Origin: Lentzea kentuckyensis
GTDB taxonomy: Bacteria; Actinomycetota; Actinomycetes; Mycobacteriales; Pseudonocardiaceae
Assembly (NCBI RefSeq): GCF_002150765.1
Contig: NZ_MUYM01000020.1
Span: forward strand, 1 to 47,586
DNA: 47,586 nt
Direction of reading: 5' to 3'
A program made the position numbers and the translations under genes. The notes below the pieces were generated by a model. That model saw only the letters and a program-made list of their open reading frames with translations. It did no database searches and was not told where the DNA came from. This document shows, one piece after another, positions 1 to 7,631 of this stretch (its first letter is position 1; every line of letters begins with the position of its first letter).

Positions 1-415
1 TGAGGCTGAACCGGCCGGTGCGCTCCCGGCCCGCGACGCGGACCATCCGCCAGTCGCGGGTGCGGGTCAGCTCCATCGCGACGTCCACGACCACGGCCGT
101 GCCGCCGTCCTCGAGCTGGATCCTGGCGTCGAGCAGCTCGCCGATCACCAGCACCTCGTTGACGCGCTGGTGGAACGGCCGCAGGTTCACCGACCCGGTC
201 GCGAGCGTGACGGCGTTCGGCTCGATCGAGGTGAGCCGCAGCATCGGCACGAAGATCCGCCGGCGGGTCACCAGTTCGACGACCATGCCGAGCACCCGCG
301 GTGGCTGCCGGTCTATTCGGAGGCTGATCACGACGTCACGGGCTTTGCCGACGGGTTCGCCGTCGGGGCCGAAGACGGGAAGTCCGGCCAGCTGAGCGAT
401 GTAGACCCGGTTCAC
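1..415 (-). CDS. MgtE N-terminal/PRC-barrel-type protein, C-terminus cut by window edge
   Basis: The first ~138 residues are visible and the frame runs off the left edge. The start of the protein (VNRVYIAQLAGLPVFG...) followed by a PRC-barrel-like stretch with the phrase EPNAVTLATGSVNLRPF is what I recall from actinobacterial proteins combining a PRC barrel, an MgtE intracellular domain and CBS domains. Those cytosolic proteins resemble the Mg2+-sensing half of the MgtE channel but may lack its membrane part. Start choice is open: GTG at 415, or in-frame GTGs at 421 and 424, with no clear ribosome site. It lies 14-23 nt after the kinase gene on the same strand, so the two are probably co-transcribed. 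Its position near corA and the lpqY operon fits the Rv1232c neighbourhood. The family call is from memory of the family; the membrane part cannot be judged. Confidence 0.7.
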   Translation of the reverse strand, partial: MNRVYIAQLAGLPVFGPDGEPVGKARDVVISLRIDRQPPRVLGMVVELVTRRRIFVPMLRLTSIEPNAVTLATGSVNLRPFHQRVNEVLVIGELLDARIQLEDGGTAVVVDVAMELTRTRDWRMVRVAGRERTGRFSL

Positions 416-438
416 AGCCACCACATGACCAGGCTAGA

Positions 439-1278
439 TCAGGACCTGACCGCCCACCGGGCGATCTCTGCGCAGAAGACCGCAAAGTCCGCCAAGTCCT
501 CTTCCAGGCACCAGGCCCAGTTCGCGACCGCCCGGTAGAGCGTCCAGTCCCGTGCCTTCGCCACGTCGAGCTCGGCGGCGTCGCAGATCGCGAGGAAGCG
601 GTCGGTCAGGCCCTTGCGGCCGTCGAGCTCGTCGAACCTGTTCCACAGCAACGGGATCACGCCGTACTCGCGGTCGCCGGACAGCGGCTTCGGGTCGATC
701 ATCAACCACGGTTCGCGGTCGCCGCGCAGCACGTTCTCGAAGTGCAGGTCCTCGTTCACCAGCGTGGTGCCCATGGTCCTGGTGCGGGCAACGTCACGTG
801 CGGCGTCGAGCAGCTCGCGCGGGATCGCCGGGTGTTCGCGCAGCTCGCCCTCGAACCGGCGGATCTCCGCGGGCGCGGTCAGGTCGCGGTGGCGGCGCAG
901 CAGCCCGCAGATCACCCCGATCGCCTTGTCGATCGGCTCGTCGTCCAGCGAGCGCGTGTGGTCGAGGCGTTCGAGCAGCAACGCGCCGAGCTCCTCGTCG
1001 TGGTCGAGCAACCGCACCGCGCCATCGCCGTTGTAGAGGCGCAGGGCCAGCGGTTCGTTCTCGGTCTCGGTGCCGACCCAGGTGATCTTGAGGGCCGCCG
1101 GGTGCCCGTCGGCCTGACGGACGGGGAGAACGACGGCGCACATCCCGTTCATCAACGGCCCGTCCGGGGTCAGCCGCCACCGCGAGCACGCCTTGGTGGC
1201 GAGCTTCGGCAGTGACGCGACCCACTCGTCCGCCCGTTCGCCGAGTACCTTTCCGAAGCCTTCGGGGACCGTGATCAT
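439..1278 (-). CDS. APH(6)/hydroxyurea phosphotransferase-family kinase
   Basis: 279 aa. A protein-kinase-like fold is indicated by NEDLHFENVLRG, the place of the Brenner motif usually reading HGDLHxxNVL, with the catalytic Asp kept and His-Gly replaced by Asn-Glu. It is followed by a metal-binding stretch MIDPKPLSGDREYG. This pattern is typical of the streptomycin-6-kinase/hydroxyurea kinase family, which phosphorylates hydroxyls on small molecules. Chromosomal members in soil actinobacteria often have no proven resistance role, so the substrate is unknown. I chose the ATG at 1278 because it overlaps the stop of the upstream gene as ATGA, the sign of coupled translation, although the frame stays open further upstream. 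It belongs to a three-gene minus-strand unit running into the MgtE-like gene. Confidence 0.8.
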   Translation of the reverse strand: MITVPEGFGKVLGERADEWVASLPKLATKACSRWRLTPDGPLMNGMCAVVLPVRQADGHPAALKITWVGTETENEPLALRLYNGDGAVRLLDHDEELGALLLERLDHTRSLDDEPIDKAIGVICGLLRRHRDLTAPAEIRRFEGELREHPAIPRELLDAARDVARTRTMGTTLVNEDLHFENVLRGDREPWLMIDPKPLSGDREYGVIPLLWNRFDELDGRKGLTDRFLAICDAAELDVAKARDWTLYRAVANWAWCLEEDLADFAVFCAEIARWAVRS

Positions 1279-1610
1279 GCGCTGAACTCCAAGCGGTACA
1301 CCGCTTCCCACTCCGGCTTGGTGTTGAGCCGCGCGGTCCGCAGGGCCTGGGTCGTCTCCTCGTCCGGCTCGGTGAGGTGCGCGACGGCCTGGGCGTCGAT
1401 GAGGTGCGAGTGCGTGCTGGGGGAGCGGACGGTGACGGTGACCTGTTCTCCGTCGGTCAGGGGCGCCTTCTGCTCGGTGCCGCCGGTGATCACCCACAGC
1501 GCGTCGTCCCGCCAGTGCGCGTGCACGAGGCGGGGTTCGTGACCGGGCGAGGTGATCCAGACGGCCGCCGCTTTGCGCAGCGCCGCATCGAGGATTCGAG
1601 TGATCTCCAC
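1275..1610 (-). CDS. Small protein, possibly FMN-binding split-barrel (pyridoxamine oxidase-like)
   Basis: 111 aa from a GTG start. The layout (N-terminal helix, then alternating beta strands such as AVWITS, LWVITGG and VTVTVRSP, ending EWEAVYRLEF) resembles short pyridoxamine-5'-phosphate-oxidase-like proteins, but no diagnostic cofactor motif can be pointed to. It is the first gene of the minus-strand unit and overlaps the kinase gene by 4 nt, so the two are made together. A direct role with the kinase is only inferred from the coupling. Confidence 0.6.
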   Translation of the reverse strand: MEITRILDAALRKAAAVWITSPGHEPRLVHAHWRDDALWVITGGTEQKAPLTDGEQVTVTVRSPSTHSHLIDAQAVAHLTEPDEETTQALRTARLNTKPEWEAVYRLEFSA

Positions 1611-1670
1611 CGGTTCAGCCTGCCAGGGTTTGTGAAACGGGACTCAGCGAATATGCGCCCGGAGATGATG

Positions 1671-1705
1671 CGTGCCACTGTGGCGCACATAGTTACCGGC
1701 CGGTA
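1671..1705 (+). promoter_or_regulatory. Probable operator/promoter of the CoA-lyase gene
   Basis: Two dyads lie just upstream of the lyase ribosome site. One is imperfect, GTGCCAC-TG-TGGCGCAC (1672-1688). The other is a perfect 12-bp palindrome TACCGGCCGGTA (1694-1705). A possible -10 box CATAGT (1688-1693) lies between them. The half-site GTTACCGG (1692-1699) recurs upstream of the acyl-CoA dehydrogenase, and GTGGCGCACA (1680-1689) recurs at 2764-2773. Binding by a TetR/FadR-type fatty-acid regulator is inference. Confidence 0.4.
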
Positions 1706-1720
1706 CGAGGAGGTACTCCA

Positions 1721-2680
1721 GTGGTCGACCAGCAGCGTCCCCGTCGCTCGTGTCTGGCGGTCCCCGGCTCGAGCCAGAAGATGATCGACAAGGCGCGCAC
1801 GCTGCCGGCGGACCAGGTGTTCCTGGACCTGGAGGACGCCTGCGCGCCGCTGGCCAAGCCGGACGCCCGCAAGACCATCGTCGCTTCCCTGAACGAGGGC
1901 GGCTGGGGCGACAAGGCCCGCGTCGTCCGCGTGAACGACTGGACGACGGAGTGGACCTACCGCGACGTCACCGAGGTCGTCGAGGGCGCCGGTGCGAACC
2001 TCGACTGCATCATGCTGCCGAAGGTCCAGACGCCGGAGCAGGTCGTCGCGCTCGACTTCCTGATCACCCAGATCGAGAAGACGATGGGCTACGAGGTCGG
2101 CAAGATCGGCATCGAGGCGCAGATCGAGAACGCCCTGGGCCTGAACAACGTCAACGCGATCGCCACCGCGTCCCCGCGCGTCGAGACGATCATCTTCGGC
2201 CCGGCGGACTTCATGGCGTCGATCAACATGAAGTCGCTGGTCGTCGGCGAGCAGCCGCCCGGCTACGACGTGGGTGACGCCTACCACTACATCCTGATGC
2301 GGATCCTGATGGCCGCGCGGGCTCACGACAAGCAGGCCATCGACGGCCCCTACCTGCAGATTCGCGACGTCGAGGGCTACAAGCGCGTGGCCGGTCGTTC
2401 GGCGGCGCTGGGCTTCGACGGCAAGTGGGTGCTGCACCCCGGCCAGATCGACGCGGCCAACGAGGTCTTCAGCCCGAAGCAGGACGACTACGACCACGCC
2501 GAGAACATCCTCGACGCGTACGAGTTCTACACGTCCGAGGCGGGCGGTAAGCGCGGCGCGGTGATGCTCGGCGACGAGATGATCGACGAGGCGTCGCGCA
2601 AGATGGCGTTGGTGATCTCTGGCAAGGGCCGTGCCGCGGGCATGTCGCGCGCGAACGTGTGGACGCCGCCGGAGGACTGA
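1721..2680 (+). CDS. HpcH/HpaI aldolase (CitE-like) CoA-ester lyase
   Basis: 319 aa from GTG, with AGGAGG at 1708-1713 spaced 7 nt. It is a TIM-barrel lyase of the citrate lyase beta / malyl-CoA lyase group. The visible signatures are CLAVPGSSQKM near the N-terminus, VFLDLEDAC (substrate and metal region), the acidic Glu in AQIENALG, FGPADF, and the C-terminal GFDGKWVLHPGQI stretch typical of malyl-/citramalyl-CoA lyases. Such enzymes split or form 3-hydroxyacyl-CoA thioesters with release of acetyl-CoA or glyoxylate in a Mg2+-dependent aldol reaction. Length is normal. The acyl-CoA dehydrogenase at 3602 and the MaoC hydratase at 24499 could act in the same acyl-CoA route. Substrate cannot be told from sequence. 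Confidence 0.9.
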   Translation: MVDQQRPRRSCLAVPGSSQKMIDKARTLPADQVFLDLEDACAPLAKPDARKTIVASLNEGGWGDKARVVRVNDWTTEWTYRDVTEVVEGAGANLDCIMLPKVQTPEQVVALDFLITQIEKTMGYEVGKIGIEAQIENALGLNNVNAIATASPRVETIIFGPADFMASINMKSLVVGEQPPGYDVGDAYHYILMRILMAARAHDKQAIDGPYLQIRDVEGYKRVAGRSAALGFDGKWVLHPGQIDAANEVFSPKQDDYDHAENILDAYEFYTSEAGGKRGAVMLGDEMIDEASRKMALVISGKGRAAGMSRANVWTPPED

Positions 2681-2687
2681 TTCCGTT

Positions 2688-2779
2688 ACGGATTGTGCGC
2701 TACTTCACCCCAAATATTACTGGACGTGTTCGACCGTCACAGGTTGCATTCAAAACGGGTGAGGTGGCGCACAATCCGT
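2688..2779. repeat. 13-bp perfect inverted repeat flanking a 66-bp spacer
   Basis: ACGGATTGTGCGC (2688-2700) and its exact reverse complement (2767-2779) lie between the lyase and the zinc-ribbon gene. The spacer is AT-richer than the surroundings. There is no T-run after the right arm, so a terminator is unlikely. The inner part TGTGCGCYAC matches the dyad element upstream of the lyase, suggesting paired protein-binding sites. Confidence 0.55.
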
Positions 2780-2825
2780 CACCGAAGTTTGCGATCTTGC
2801 CCCGGTGTGGGGGCATGCTCTTGGC

Positions 2826-3002
2826 ATGTCACATTCGAGTAACGGCAAGGCGAGCAGACGGTTGCGGCTCTTCAAGCGCCGCGAGGACGACCTGCTCGAG
2901 CGCAGCTTCCGCAGCTGCCCGGGATGCGATGCCGACGTCCACGTGTTCGCCGACGTCTGCCGCCACTGCGGTGGCACCCTGGAGATCGCCCTCGCGGGCT
3001 GA
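2826..3002 (+). CDS. 58-aa zinc-ribbon protein
   Basis: Starts MSHSSNGKASRRLRLFKRRE and ends with two CxxC knuckles (SCPGC and CRHCGG, 13 residues apart). This is a one-domain zinc ribbon preceded by a basic, possibly nucleic-acid-binding arm. I chose the ATG at 2826; a GTG 21 nt upstream is in frame but adds a peptide of low likelihood. No clear ribosome site is seen. It is convergent with the DUF4190 gene, with 2 nt between the stops. Function unknown. Confidence 0.7.
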   Translation: MSHSSNGKASRRLRLFKRREDDLLERSFRSCPGCDADVHVFADVCRHCGGTLEIALAG

Positions 3003-3004
3003 GC

Positions 3005-3400
3005 TCAGTACGAACCCTGGTTGGCCGCCGCGATGACCGCGATGATGATGATCGCCAGGTAGAGCAGCCAGCCGGCGATGACGACGTAGCCGATGATGAT
3101 GCCCGCGAGCGCCATGCCGTGGCCGTCCTCCTCGCCCCGCTTGATCCGTCCCATCGCGATGTGGCCGAAGATGACGCCGACGATCGCCGTCACGCCACAG
3201 GTCGCGAAGCCCACGATCGACAGCACGAGCGCCAGAATCGCGTTCGTCTGCGACTTCGGCGGTGGTGGCGGGTATCCGTAGCCGTACATGGGCTGCTGGC
3301 CGTACGGGCCAGGCTGGCCGTAGGGCTGTTGTTGGCCGTAAGGCTGTTGCTGGCCGTACGGATCACCCGGCTGCTTCGGGTTGTACGGGTCGTAGGTCAT
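3005..3400 (-). CDS. DUF4190-type membrane protein with Gln/Tyr/Pro-rich N-terminus
   Basis: 131 aa. Residues 1-50 are low-complexity repeats of PYGQQQ type ending in a PPPPP run, a disordered cytosolic arm common in actinobacterial membrane proteins. Two hydrophobic segments follow ([23 protein letters not shown] and [25 protein letters not shown]). Between them lies a short charged loop with [10 protein letters not shown], the DUF4190 signature. The ATG at 3400 has GGGGGA upstream. Rv1233c holds the equivalent place beside the lpqY operon in mycobacteria. Function unknown. Confidence 0.85.
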   Translation of the reverse strand: MTYDPYNPKQPGDPYGQQQPYGQQQPYGQPGPYGQQPMYGYGYPPPPPKSQTNAILALVLSIVGFATCGVTAIVGVIFGHIAMGRIKRGEEDGHGMALAGIIIGYVVIAGWLLYLAIIIIAVIAAANQGSY

Positions 3401-3552
3401 CGCTGGTCCCCCTAGGTGTGGTGAGCCGGGATCTTAAGGTCCGGCCAGCGAGTTCGTCGCGTGTGGGTGCGCGATTCCACCAGTCAGGGATGCTGTTTCG
3501 GTACAGGTGACGCAGCTGTGTTGCGGAGAGCACACCGCTGTCGCAAACGAGC

Positions 3553-3579
3553 GTTAACCGGTCCATACTCGCCGGTAAC
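3553..3579 (+). promoter_or_regulatory. Dyad over the probable acyl-CoA dehydrogenase promoter
   Basis: GTTAACCGG (3553-3561) faces CCGGTAAC (3572-3579), an imperfect inverted repeat with one extra A in the left arm. A candidate promoter TTAACC-16-TAACTC lies over it, so a bound repressor would block RNA polymerase. The half-site GTTACCGG also occurs upstream of the CoA-lyase gene. Confidence 0.4.
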
Positions 3580-3601
3580 TCTTGCTTTGAAGGGAAGTGC
3601 G

Positions 3602-4798
3602 ATGGCGCGCCTCGCCCAGACCGCGGGTCTCACGGACATCCAGGAAGAAATCCTCGCGACCGTTCGCACGTTCGTGGACAAGGAAATCATTCCGCACGCC
3701 CAGACGCTGGAGCACGGCGACACGTACCCCGCGGACATCGTCGAGGGCATGAAGGAGATGGGCCTCTTCGGCCTGACGATCCCGGAGGAGTACGGCGGCC
3801 TCGGCGAGTCCCTGCTGACCTACGCGCTGGTCGTCGAGCAGATCGCGCGCGGCTGGATGAGCGTCTCCGGTGTCATCAACACGCACTTCATCGTGGCGCA
3901 CATGCTCAAGCAGCACGGGACGCCCGAGCAGAAGGAGAAGTACCTGCCGCGGATGGCCGCCGGTGAGGTGCGCGGCTCGTTCTCCATGTCCGAGCCGGAA
4001 CTCGGGTCCGACGTGGCCGCGATCCGCACTCGTGCCGTTCGTGGCGATTCGGGCTACACGATCAACGGCCAGAAGATGTGGCTGACCAACGGCGGCACGT
4101 CGAACCTGACCGCGGTGCTGGTCAAGACCGACGAGGGTGCCGACAAGCCGCACCAGAACCTCACGACGTTCCTGGTCGAGAAGCCCGAGGGCTACGGCGA
4201 GGTCCTGCCGGGCCTCACGATCCCCGGCAAGATCGACAAGATGGGCTACAAGGGCGTCGACACCACCGAGATGGTGTTCGACGGCTTCGAGATCGCCGCC
4301 GACCAGGTGCTCGGCGGTGTCACCGGCCAGGGCTTCCGGCACATGATGGACGGCGTCGAGGTGGGCCGCGTGAACGTGGCCGCCCGCGCGTGCGGCATCG
4401 CGATCCGCGCCTTCGAGCTCGCGATCGAGTACTCGCAGCAGCGCAGGACGTTCGGCAAGGCCATCGCCGAGCACCAGGCCATCGCCTTCAAGCTCGCCGA
4501 GATGGCCACCAAGGTCGAGGCGGCGCACCTGATGATGGTCAACGCCGCGCGCCTCAAGGACTCGGGCCAGCGCAACGATGTCGAGGCCGGCATGGCCAAG
4601 CTCATCGCGTCCGAGTACTGCGCCGAGGTGACGCAGGAGTCGTTCCGCATCCACGGCGGCTACGGCTATTCCAAGGAGTACGAGATCGAGCGCCTGATGC
4701 GCGAGGCCCCGTTCCTGCTGATCGGCGAAGGCACCTCGGAGATCCAGAAGACGATCATCTCCCGCGGCCTGCTCCGCGACTACCAGTCGCGCGGCTAG
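3602..4798 (+). CDS. Acyl-CoA dehydrogenase
   Basis: 398 aa, normal for the family, with ATG at 3602 and AAGGGAAG just upstream. It has the full three-part fold. The N-terminal helical domain contains GLFGLTIPEEYGG. The beta domain contains SFSMSEPELGSD and KMWLTNGG (FAD and acyl-CoA contacts). The C-terminal helical domain ends RIHGGYGYSKEYEIERLMREAPFLLIGEGTSEIQ, which carries the EGT(S)EI motif around the usual catalytic Glu. It should oxidise an acyl-CoA to the 2-enoyl-CoA with electrons passed to ETF; chain length or branching is not predictable. It is transcribed alone and closed by a strong terminator. Homologs are often named FadE. Confidence 0.95.
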   Translation: MARLAQTAGLTDIQEEILATVRTFVDKEIIPHAQTLEHGDTYPADIVEGMKEMGLFGLTIPEEYGGLGESLLTYALVVEQIARGWMSVSGVINTHFIVAHMLKQHGTPEQKEKYLPRMAAGEVRGSFSMSEPELGSDVAAIRTRAVRGDSGYTINGQKMWLTNGGTSNLTAVLVKTDEGADKPHQNLTTFLVEKPEGYGEVLPGLTIPGKIDKMGYKGVDTTEMVFDGFEIAADQVLGGVTGQGFRHMMDGVEVGRVNVAARACGIAIRAFELAIEYSQQRRTFGKAIAEHQAIAFKLAEMATKVEAAHLMMVNAARLKDSGQRNDVEAGMAKLIASEYCAEVTQESFRIHGGYGYSKEYEIERLMREAPFLLIGEGTSEIQKTIISRGLLRDYQSRG

Positions 4799-4806
4799 GG
4801 ATTCCT

Positions 4807-4850
4807 CCGTTAGGGGCCATTCTTTCACGAGAGTGGCCCCTAACGGTTTT
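4807..4850 (+). terminator. Rho-independent terminator after acyl-CoA dehydrogenase
   Basis: A 13-bp perfect stem, CCGTTAGGGGCCA with TGGCCCCTAACGG, extends inward to 17 pairs with one G-T wobble around a 6-nt loop (4824-4829). It is followed directly by TTTT (4847-4850). Confidence 0.93.
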
Positions 4851-4878
4851 CGTCTGGGAGCCATAGGGTTCGCTCACT

Positions 4879-5700
4879 TTGAGCACAGATCTGACGCTTC
4901 CGAGACCTGTGTCGCCGCCGCACGTGGTCCGCCTGGAGCTGGACACGTTCTCCGTCGTCGACCGTCCCGCGCTGGCCACCTGGTTCGGGGCCCTGTTCAC
5001 CGGCCTGCTCGCGCCCCTCTGCCCGGCCTCGGTGGACGAACTCGTGGCGGTGGCCCGCGATTACTTGCCAACTGACACAACTCCTTGGGGCCCACCGGGT
5101 TACGCCCGCCTGCTGCTCTCTTCGGGTGACTTCACCCGATCGTCGTGGGAAGCCGCGCTTTCGGACCTGCCGTCGTTCCTGCGCGTGCAGCTCGTCCAGC
5201 TCGACTTCCAGGGCCTGCCCCTGGTCGACGACGGCTGGTGCGCGGAGATCCTGCTGAAGGACGACCCCGCCTTCCCGCATCAGATCGTGGTCACCGCGTC
5301 CCGCTCGTTGTTCGGCGGCTGGATTTCCCATGCCGTGCAACAAGATTGGTTGTCGGTGTTCCGGTCGGGCGCGTCGCTGGTGCGCGCGTCGGGTGGCTGG
5401 ATCACCCTGGACCGGGTGGGGGTGCGGACCACGCACGAAGTCGCCGCGGGGGTGGGCCTCGACGAATCTCTTTTCACGGCAGCGGAACTGGCGCGCGGCC
5501 CGCACTGGGCGACGCTGCTCGGCCCGCGTCAGGTCGCCGCTCTGGGTGGCGTGCAACAGGTTTGCTCGGAAGCGCCGTGCTTTTCCGTCACCGATCTGGG
5601 TGGCGGGCGGCTCTTGTTGCAGCTCACTGAGCACCTCGACGACGTACCGTCGGAGGCGGTGGACGCGCTGGCGAAGTTCCTCGCGCCCGTCCTGCACTGA
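4879..5700 (+). CDS. Unrecognised 273-aa protein
   Basis: I do not recognise the family. The protein is soluble-looking, with no signal peptide or membrane segment, and has hydrophobic strands (FLRVQLVQLDFQGLPL, RLLLQLTEHLDD) suggesting an alpha/beta fold. The start is uncertain. The TTG at 4879 lies 9 nt after a TAGGGT box, compatible with a leaderless transcript, while in-frame GTGs at 4909 and 4924 are alternatives. Codon use is normal for the genome. The next two plus-strand genes are also unknown, and each has its own -10-like box, so they need not form an operon. Confidence 0.7.
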   Translation: MSTDLTLPRPVSPPHVVRLELDTFSVVDRPALATWFGALFTGLLAPLCPASVDELVAVARDYLPTDTTPWGPPGYARLLLSSGDFTRSSWEAALSDLPSFLRVQLVQLDFQGLPLVDDGWCAEILLKDDPAFPHQIVVTASRSLFGGWISHAVQQDWLSVFRSGASLVRASGGWITLDRVGVRTTHEVAAGVGLDESLFTAAELARGPHWATLLGPRQVAALGGVQQVCSEAPCFSVTDLGGGRLLLQLTEHLDDVPSEAVDALAKFLAPVLH

Positions 5701-5727
5701 CCGATCATCGGTGGGACTCTGTCCTCC

Positions 5728-6327
5728 GTGAGGCCATCCACCAAAACCGACGTGCTCGTAGCCGTGGACACCGCCCTGCGCCCGATCGGCTTCGTCCGCC
5801 GCGGCCACGTCTGGCTCCAGGACCGCGGCGACGGCGTCTGCGGTTGGCTCGGGTTCGGCCTGGCCGGCTCGCTCGAACTCACCCCGCTGGTCGGTGTCTG
5901 CTTCCGCCGCTACGACGACGTCTGCCGCGCGCTCGGCGTCGGAATCCCCGGCACGCCCGTGGTGTCCACGCCGGTCGGCTACCTGATGGGGGAGAAGCCC
6001 GTGTGGCGGTGGGCCTTCGCACCCGGCGGCGACCACGCTCCGGTCGCCGCGTCGCTGGTGGACGCCGTTCGCAAGCACGGATTGCCGTACATCGACAAGC
6101 GGGCGAAGTGGGACGCGGTGTCGAAGGAGCTCGTCGGCACGCCGGAGACGTTGCTGGACTTCGACCGGGCGCGGAAGCTCGCGATCATCCACGTGCTGAA
6201 CGGGAACGCGGGCGCGGCCGGCGAGGTGCTGAAGAAGGAGCGCGAACGGGTGGCGGACAAGGTGGACGTGTACGCGAGGTCGTATCGGGCGTTCGCGCAC
6301 CGGTTCGAAATTGCGTTTTCCGGCTGA
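5728..6327 (+). CDS. Unrecognised 199-aa protein (DUF4304-like, tentative)
   Basis: GTG start exactly 7 nt after GACTCT, the spacing of a leaderless actinobacterial promoter. The N-terminal stretch ALRPIGFVRRGHVWLQDRGDGVCGWLGF recalls the opening of DUF4304-type proteins (a GF-rr-g-w pattern), but the resemblance is weak. The C-terminal third is helical and charged. No catalytic motif is visible. Confidence 0.7.
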   Translation: MRPSTKTDVLVAVDTALRPIGFVRRGHVWLQDRGDGVCGWLGFGLAGSLELTPLVGVCFRRYDDVCRALGVGIPGTPVVSTPVGYLMGEKPVWRWAFAPGGDHAPVAASLVDAVRKHGLPYIDKRAKWDAVSKELVGTPETLLDFDRARKLAIIHVLNGNAGAAGEVLKKERERVADKVDVYARSYRAFAHRFEIAFSG

Positions 6328-6350
6328 CGTGTCACGGCGACACTGTCCGG

Positions 6351-6848
6351 GTGATGGAGACGGCACGCCAGTCCCTGGCAGAGCTGGTCGGTGAGCGGTG
6401 GCGTCGTGTCGGCCGCGCCTGCGACCTCGTGTGGTTGGGCTTCGGGCCGATTCGCGAGGTCACCGACCAATGGGGCAGTGCTCGCGAGACCTCCGAGTAC
6501 GCGCTGCACCTGCAGTGCGGGTGGCGGCTGTGCCTCGGGGAAAGGCGCCTCACCGGGTCGTCCGACGTCTACCTGCCGCCGTCCGGCTGGACCGGCGAGG
6601 GCGAGTTCGACTGGGACGTGCAGGGGCCCAACAGGTTCGACGTCCTGGCCGCGAAGCTGAGGACGAGCCTGGAGGCCGAGCCGGTCCTCGTGACGTCGGT
6701 CGAGGTGACCACAGCGGGAAGCCTGACCGTGCACCTCTCGGGCGGTCTCCGGATCGAGGCTCCGCGCGGTGATTCGGGGAGCGAGGACTGGCGGTTCTTC
6801 CGGCCCTACCGCGACGAGGACCACGTGGTCATGCCGCCCGAGAGCTGA
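6351..6848 (+). CDS. Unrecognised 165-aa protein
   Basis: It starts at GTG 6351, 6 nt after GACACT, or at the adjacent ATG 6354. The sequence is rich in Trp and acidic residues (CDLVWLGFG, GWTGEGEFDWDVQGPNRFD, SEDWRFFRPYRDEDH), looks like a compact cytosolic beta-rich domain and has no membrane segment. It resembles small stand-alone or immunity-type proteins in style only; no family is assigned. Confidence 0.7.
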   Translation: MMETARQSLAELVGERWRRVGRACDLVWLGFGPIREVTDQWGSARETSEYALHLQCGWRLCLGERRLTGSSDVYLPPSGWTGEGEFDWDVQGPNRFDVLAAKLRTSLEAEPVLVTSVEVTTAGSLTVHLSGGLRIEAPRGDSGSEDWRFFRPYRDEDHVVMPPES

Positions 6849-6937
6849 TCCCGGCAAAACACCCGTAGGCGTCTCAGCACTCCGCACCGGGCACTGGCAG
6901 GATGGAACGATCAGCGCGTCCGACAGAGGTGGTCCCT

Positions 6938-7462
6938 GTGACGAGTCCGTTCGCCAACCCGAACCGGCCCGGCGTCCCGCCCCGCCTGCCCACCCCGCCG
7001 ACGGGGTGGCCGATCGGCTCGTACGCCACGTACGAGGAAGCGCAGCGCGCGGTCGATTTCCTGGCCGTTGAGGACTTCCCGGTCCAGGACATCACCGTGG
7101 TCGGCGTCGACCTGATGCTGGTCGAACGCGTCACGGGCAAGCTCACCTGGGGCCGCGTGCTCGCGACGGGTGCGGCCAGCGGTGCCTGGTTCGGTCTGTT
7201 CGTCGGCCTGCTGCTCACGCTCTTCAGCCCGGAGCCAGGGGTGACGGTCGGGCCGGTGCTGACCGGTCTGATCACCGGTGTGTTCTTCGGCCTGGTGTTC
7301 GCGGCGGTCGGGTACGGGTCGGCGCGCGGCAAGCGGGACTTCCAGTCGGCGAGTCAGTTGGTCGCGGGCCGGTATGACGTTCTCTGCCACCCGAAATCGG
7401 CCGAGCAGGGTCGTGACCTGCTCGCGAAGCTCGCGATGCGGCCCGTGAACCCCGGCAGTTGA
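6938..7462 (+). CDS. General stress protein 17M-like (YflT) membrane protein
   Basis: 174 aa from the GTG at 6938, which has AGAGG 8 nt upstream; an ATG at 6902 is in frame but lacks a good ribosome site. A Pro-rich N-terminus leads into IGSYATYEEAQRAVDFLAVEDFPVQDITVVGVDL, the YflT/GSP17M signature. A glycine-rich helical hairpin (ATGAASGAWFGLFVGLLLTLF, GLITGVFFGLVFAAVGYGSARG) follows and could sit in the membrane. It is immediately upstream of the lpqY operon, as Rv1234 is in mycobacteria. Biochemical function unknown. Confidence 0.85.
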   Translation: MTSPFANPNRPGVPPRLPTPPTGWPIGSYATYEEAQRAVDFLAVEDFPVQDITVVGVDLMLVERVTGKLTWGRVLATGAASGAWFGLFVGLLLTLFSPEPGVTVGPVLTGLITGVFFGLVFAAVGYGSARGKRDFQSASQLVAGRYDVLCHPKSAEQGRDLLAKLAMRPVNPGS

Positions 7463-7505
7463 GACGCCGAAAAGTGCATTGGTTCTGAATCGTTGCTTCC
7501 CTTGG

Positions 7506-7534
7506 TTGCGGCTCCTGATCACCGGGCCTAGGTT
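7506..7534 (+). promoter_or_regulatory. Probable promoter of the lpqY-sugABC operon
   Basis: TTGCGG (7506-7511), a 17-nt spacer and TAGGTT (7529-7534) form a sigma-70-type promoter. The predicted start near 7541 leaves a leader of about 90 nt. That leader contains a GGCAC/GTGCC hairpin near 7565-7580 and the ribosome site GGAAGGAGG (7615-7623). Confidence 0.5.
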
Positions 7535-7631
7535 CGGTTGACCGGTTCGCCCGGTGCGGCCGGTGGCACGACGAGGTGCCGGGCAGAAGACGGTCTGGCT
7601 CCTCCGTGTAGTCGGGAAGGAGGCAGGGCCG

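Noticed and set aside
3554..6366. Long minus-strand open frames opposite the acyl-CoA dehydrogenase and the genes after it
   Set aside because: They run through a perfect terminator and have no recognisable domain; typical antisense frames of high-GC genes.
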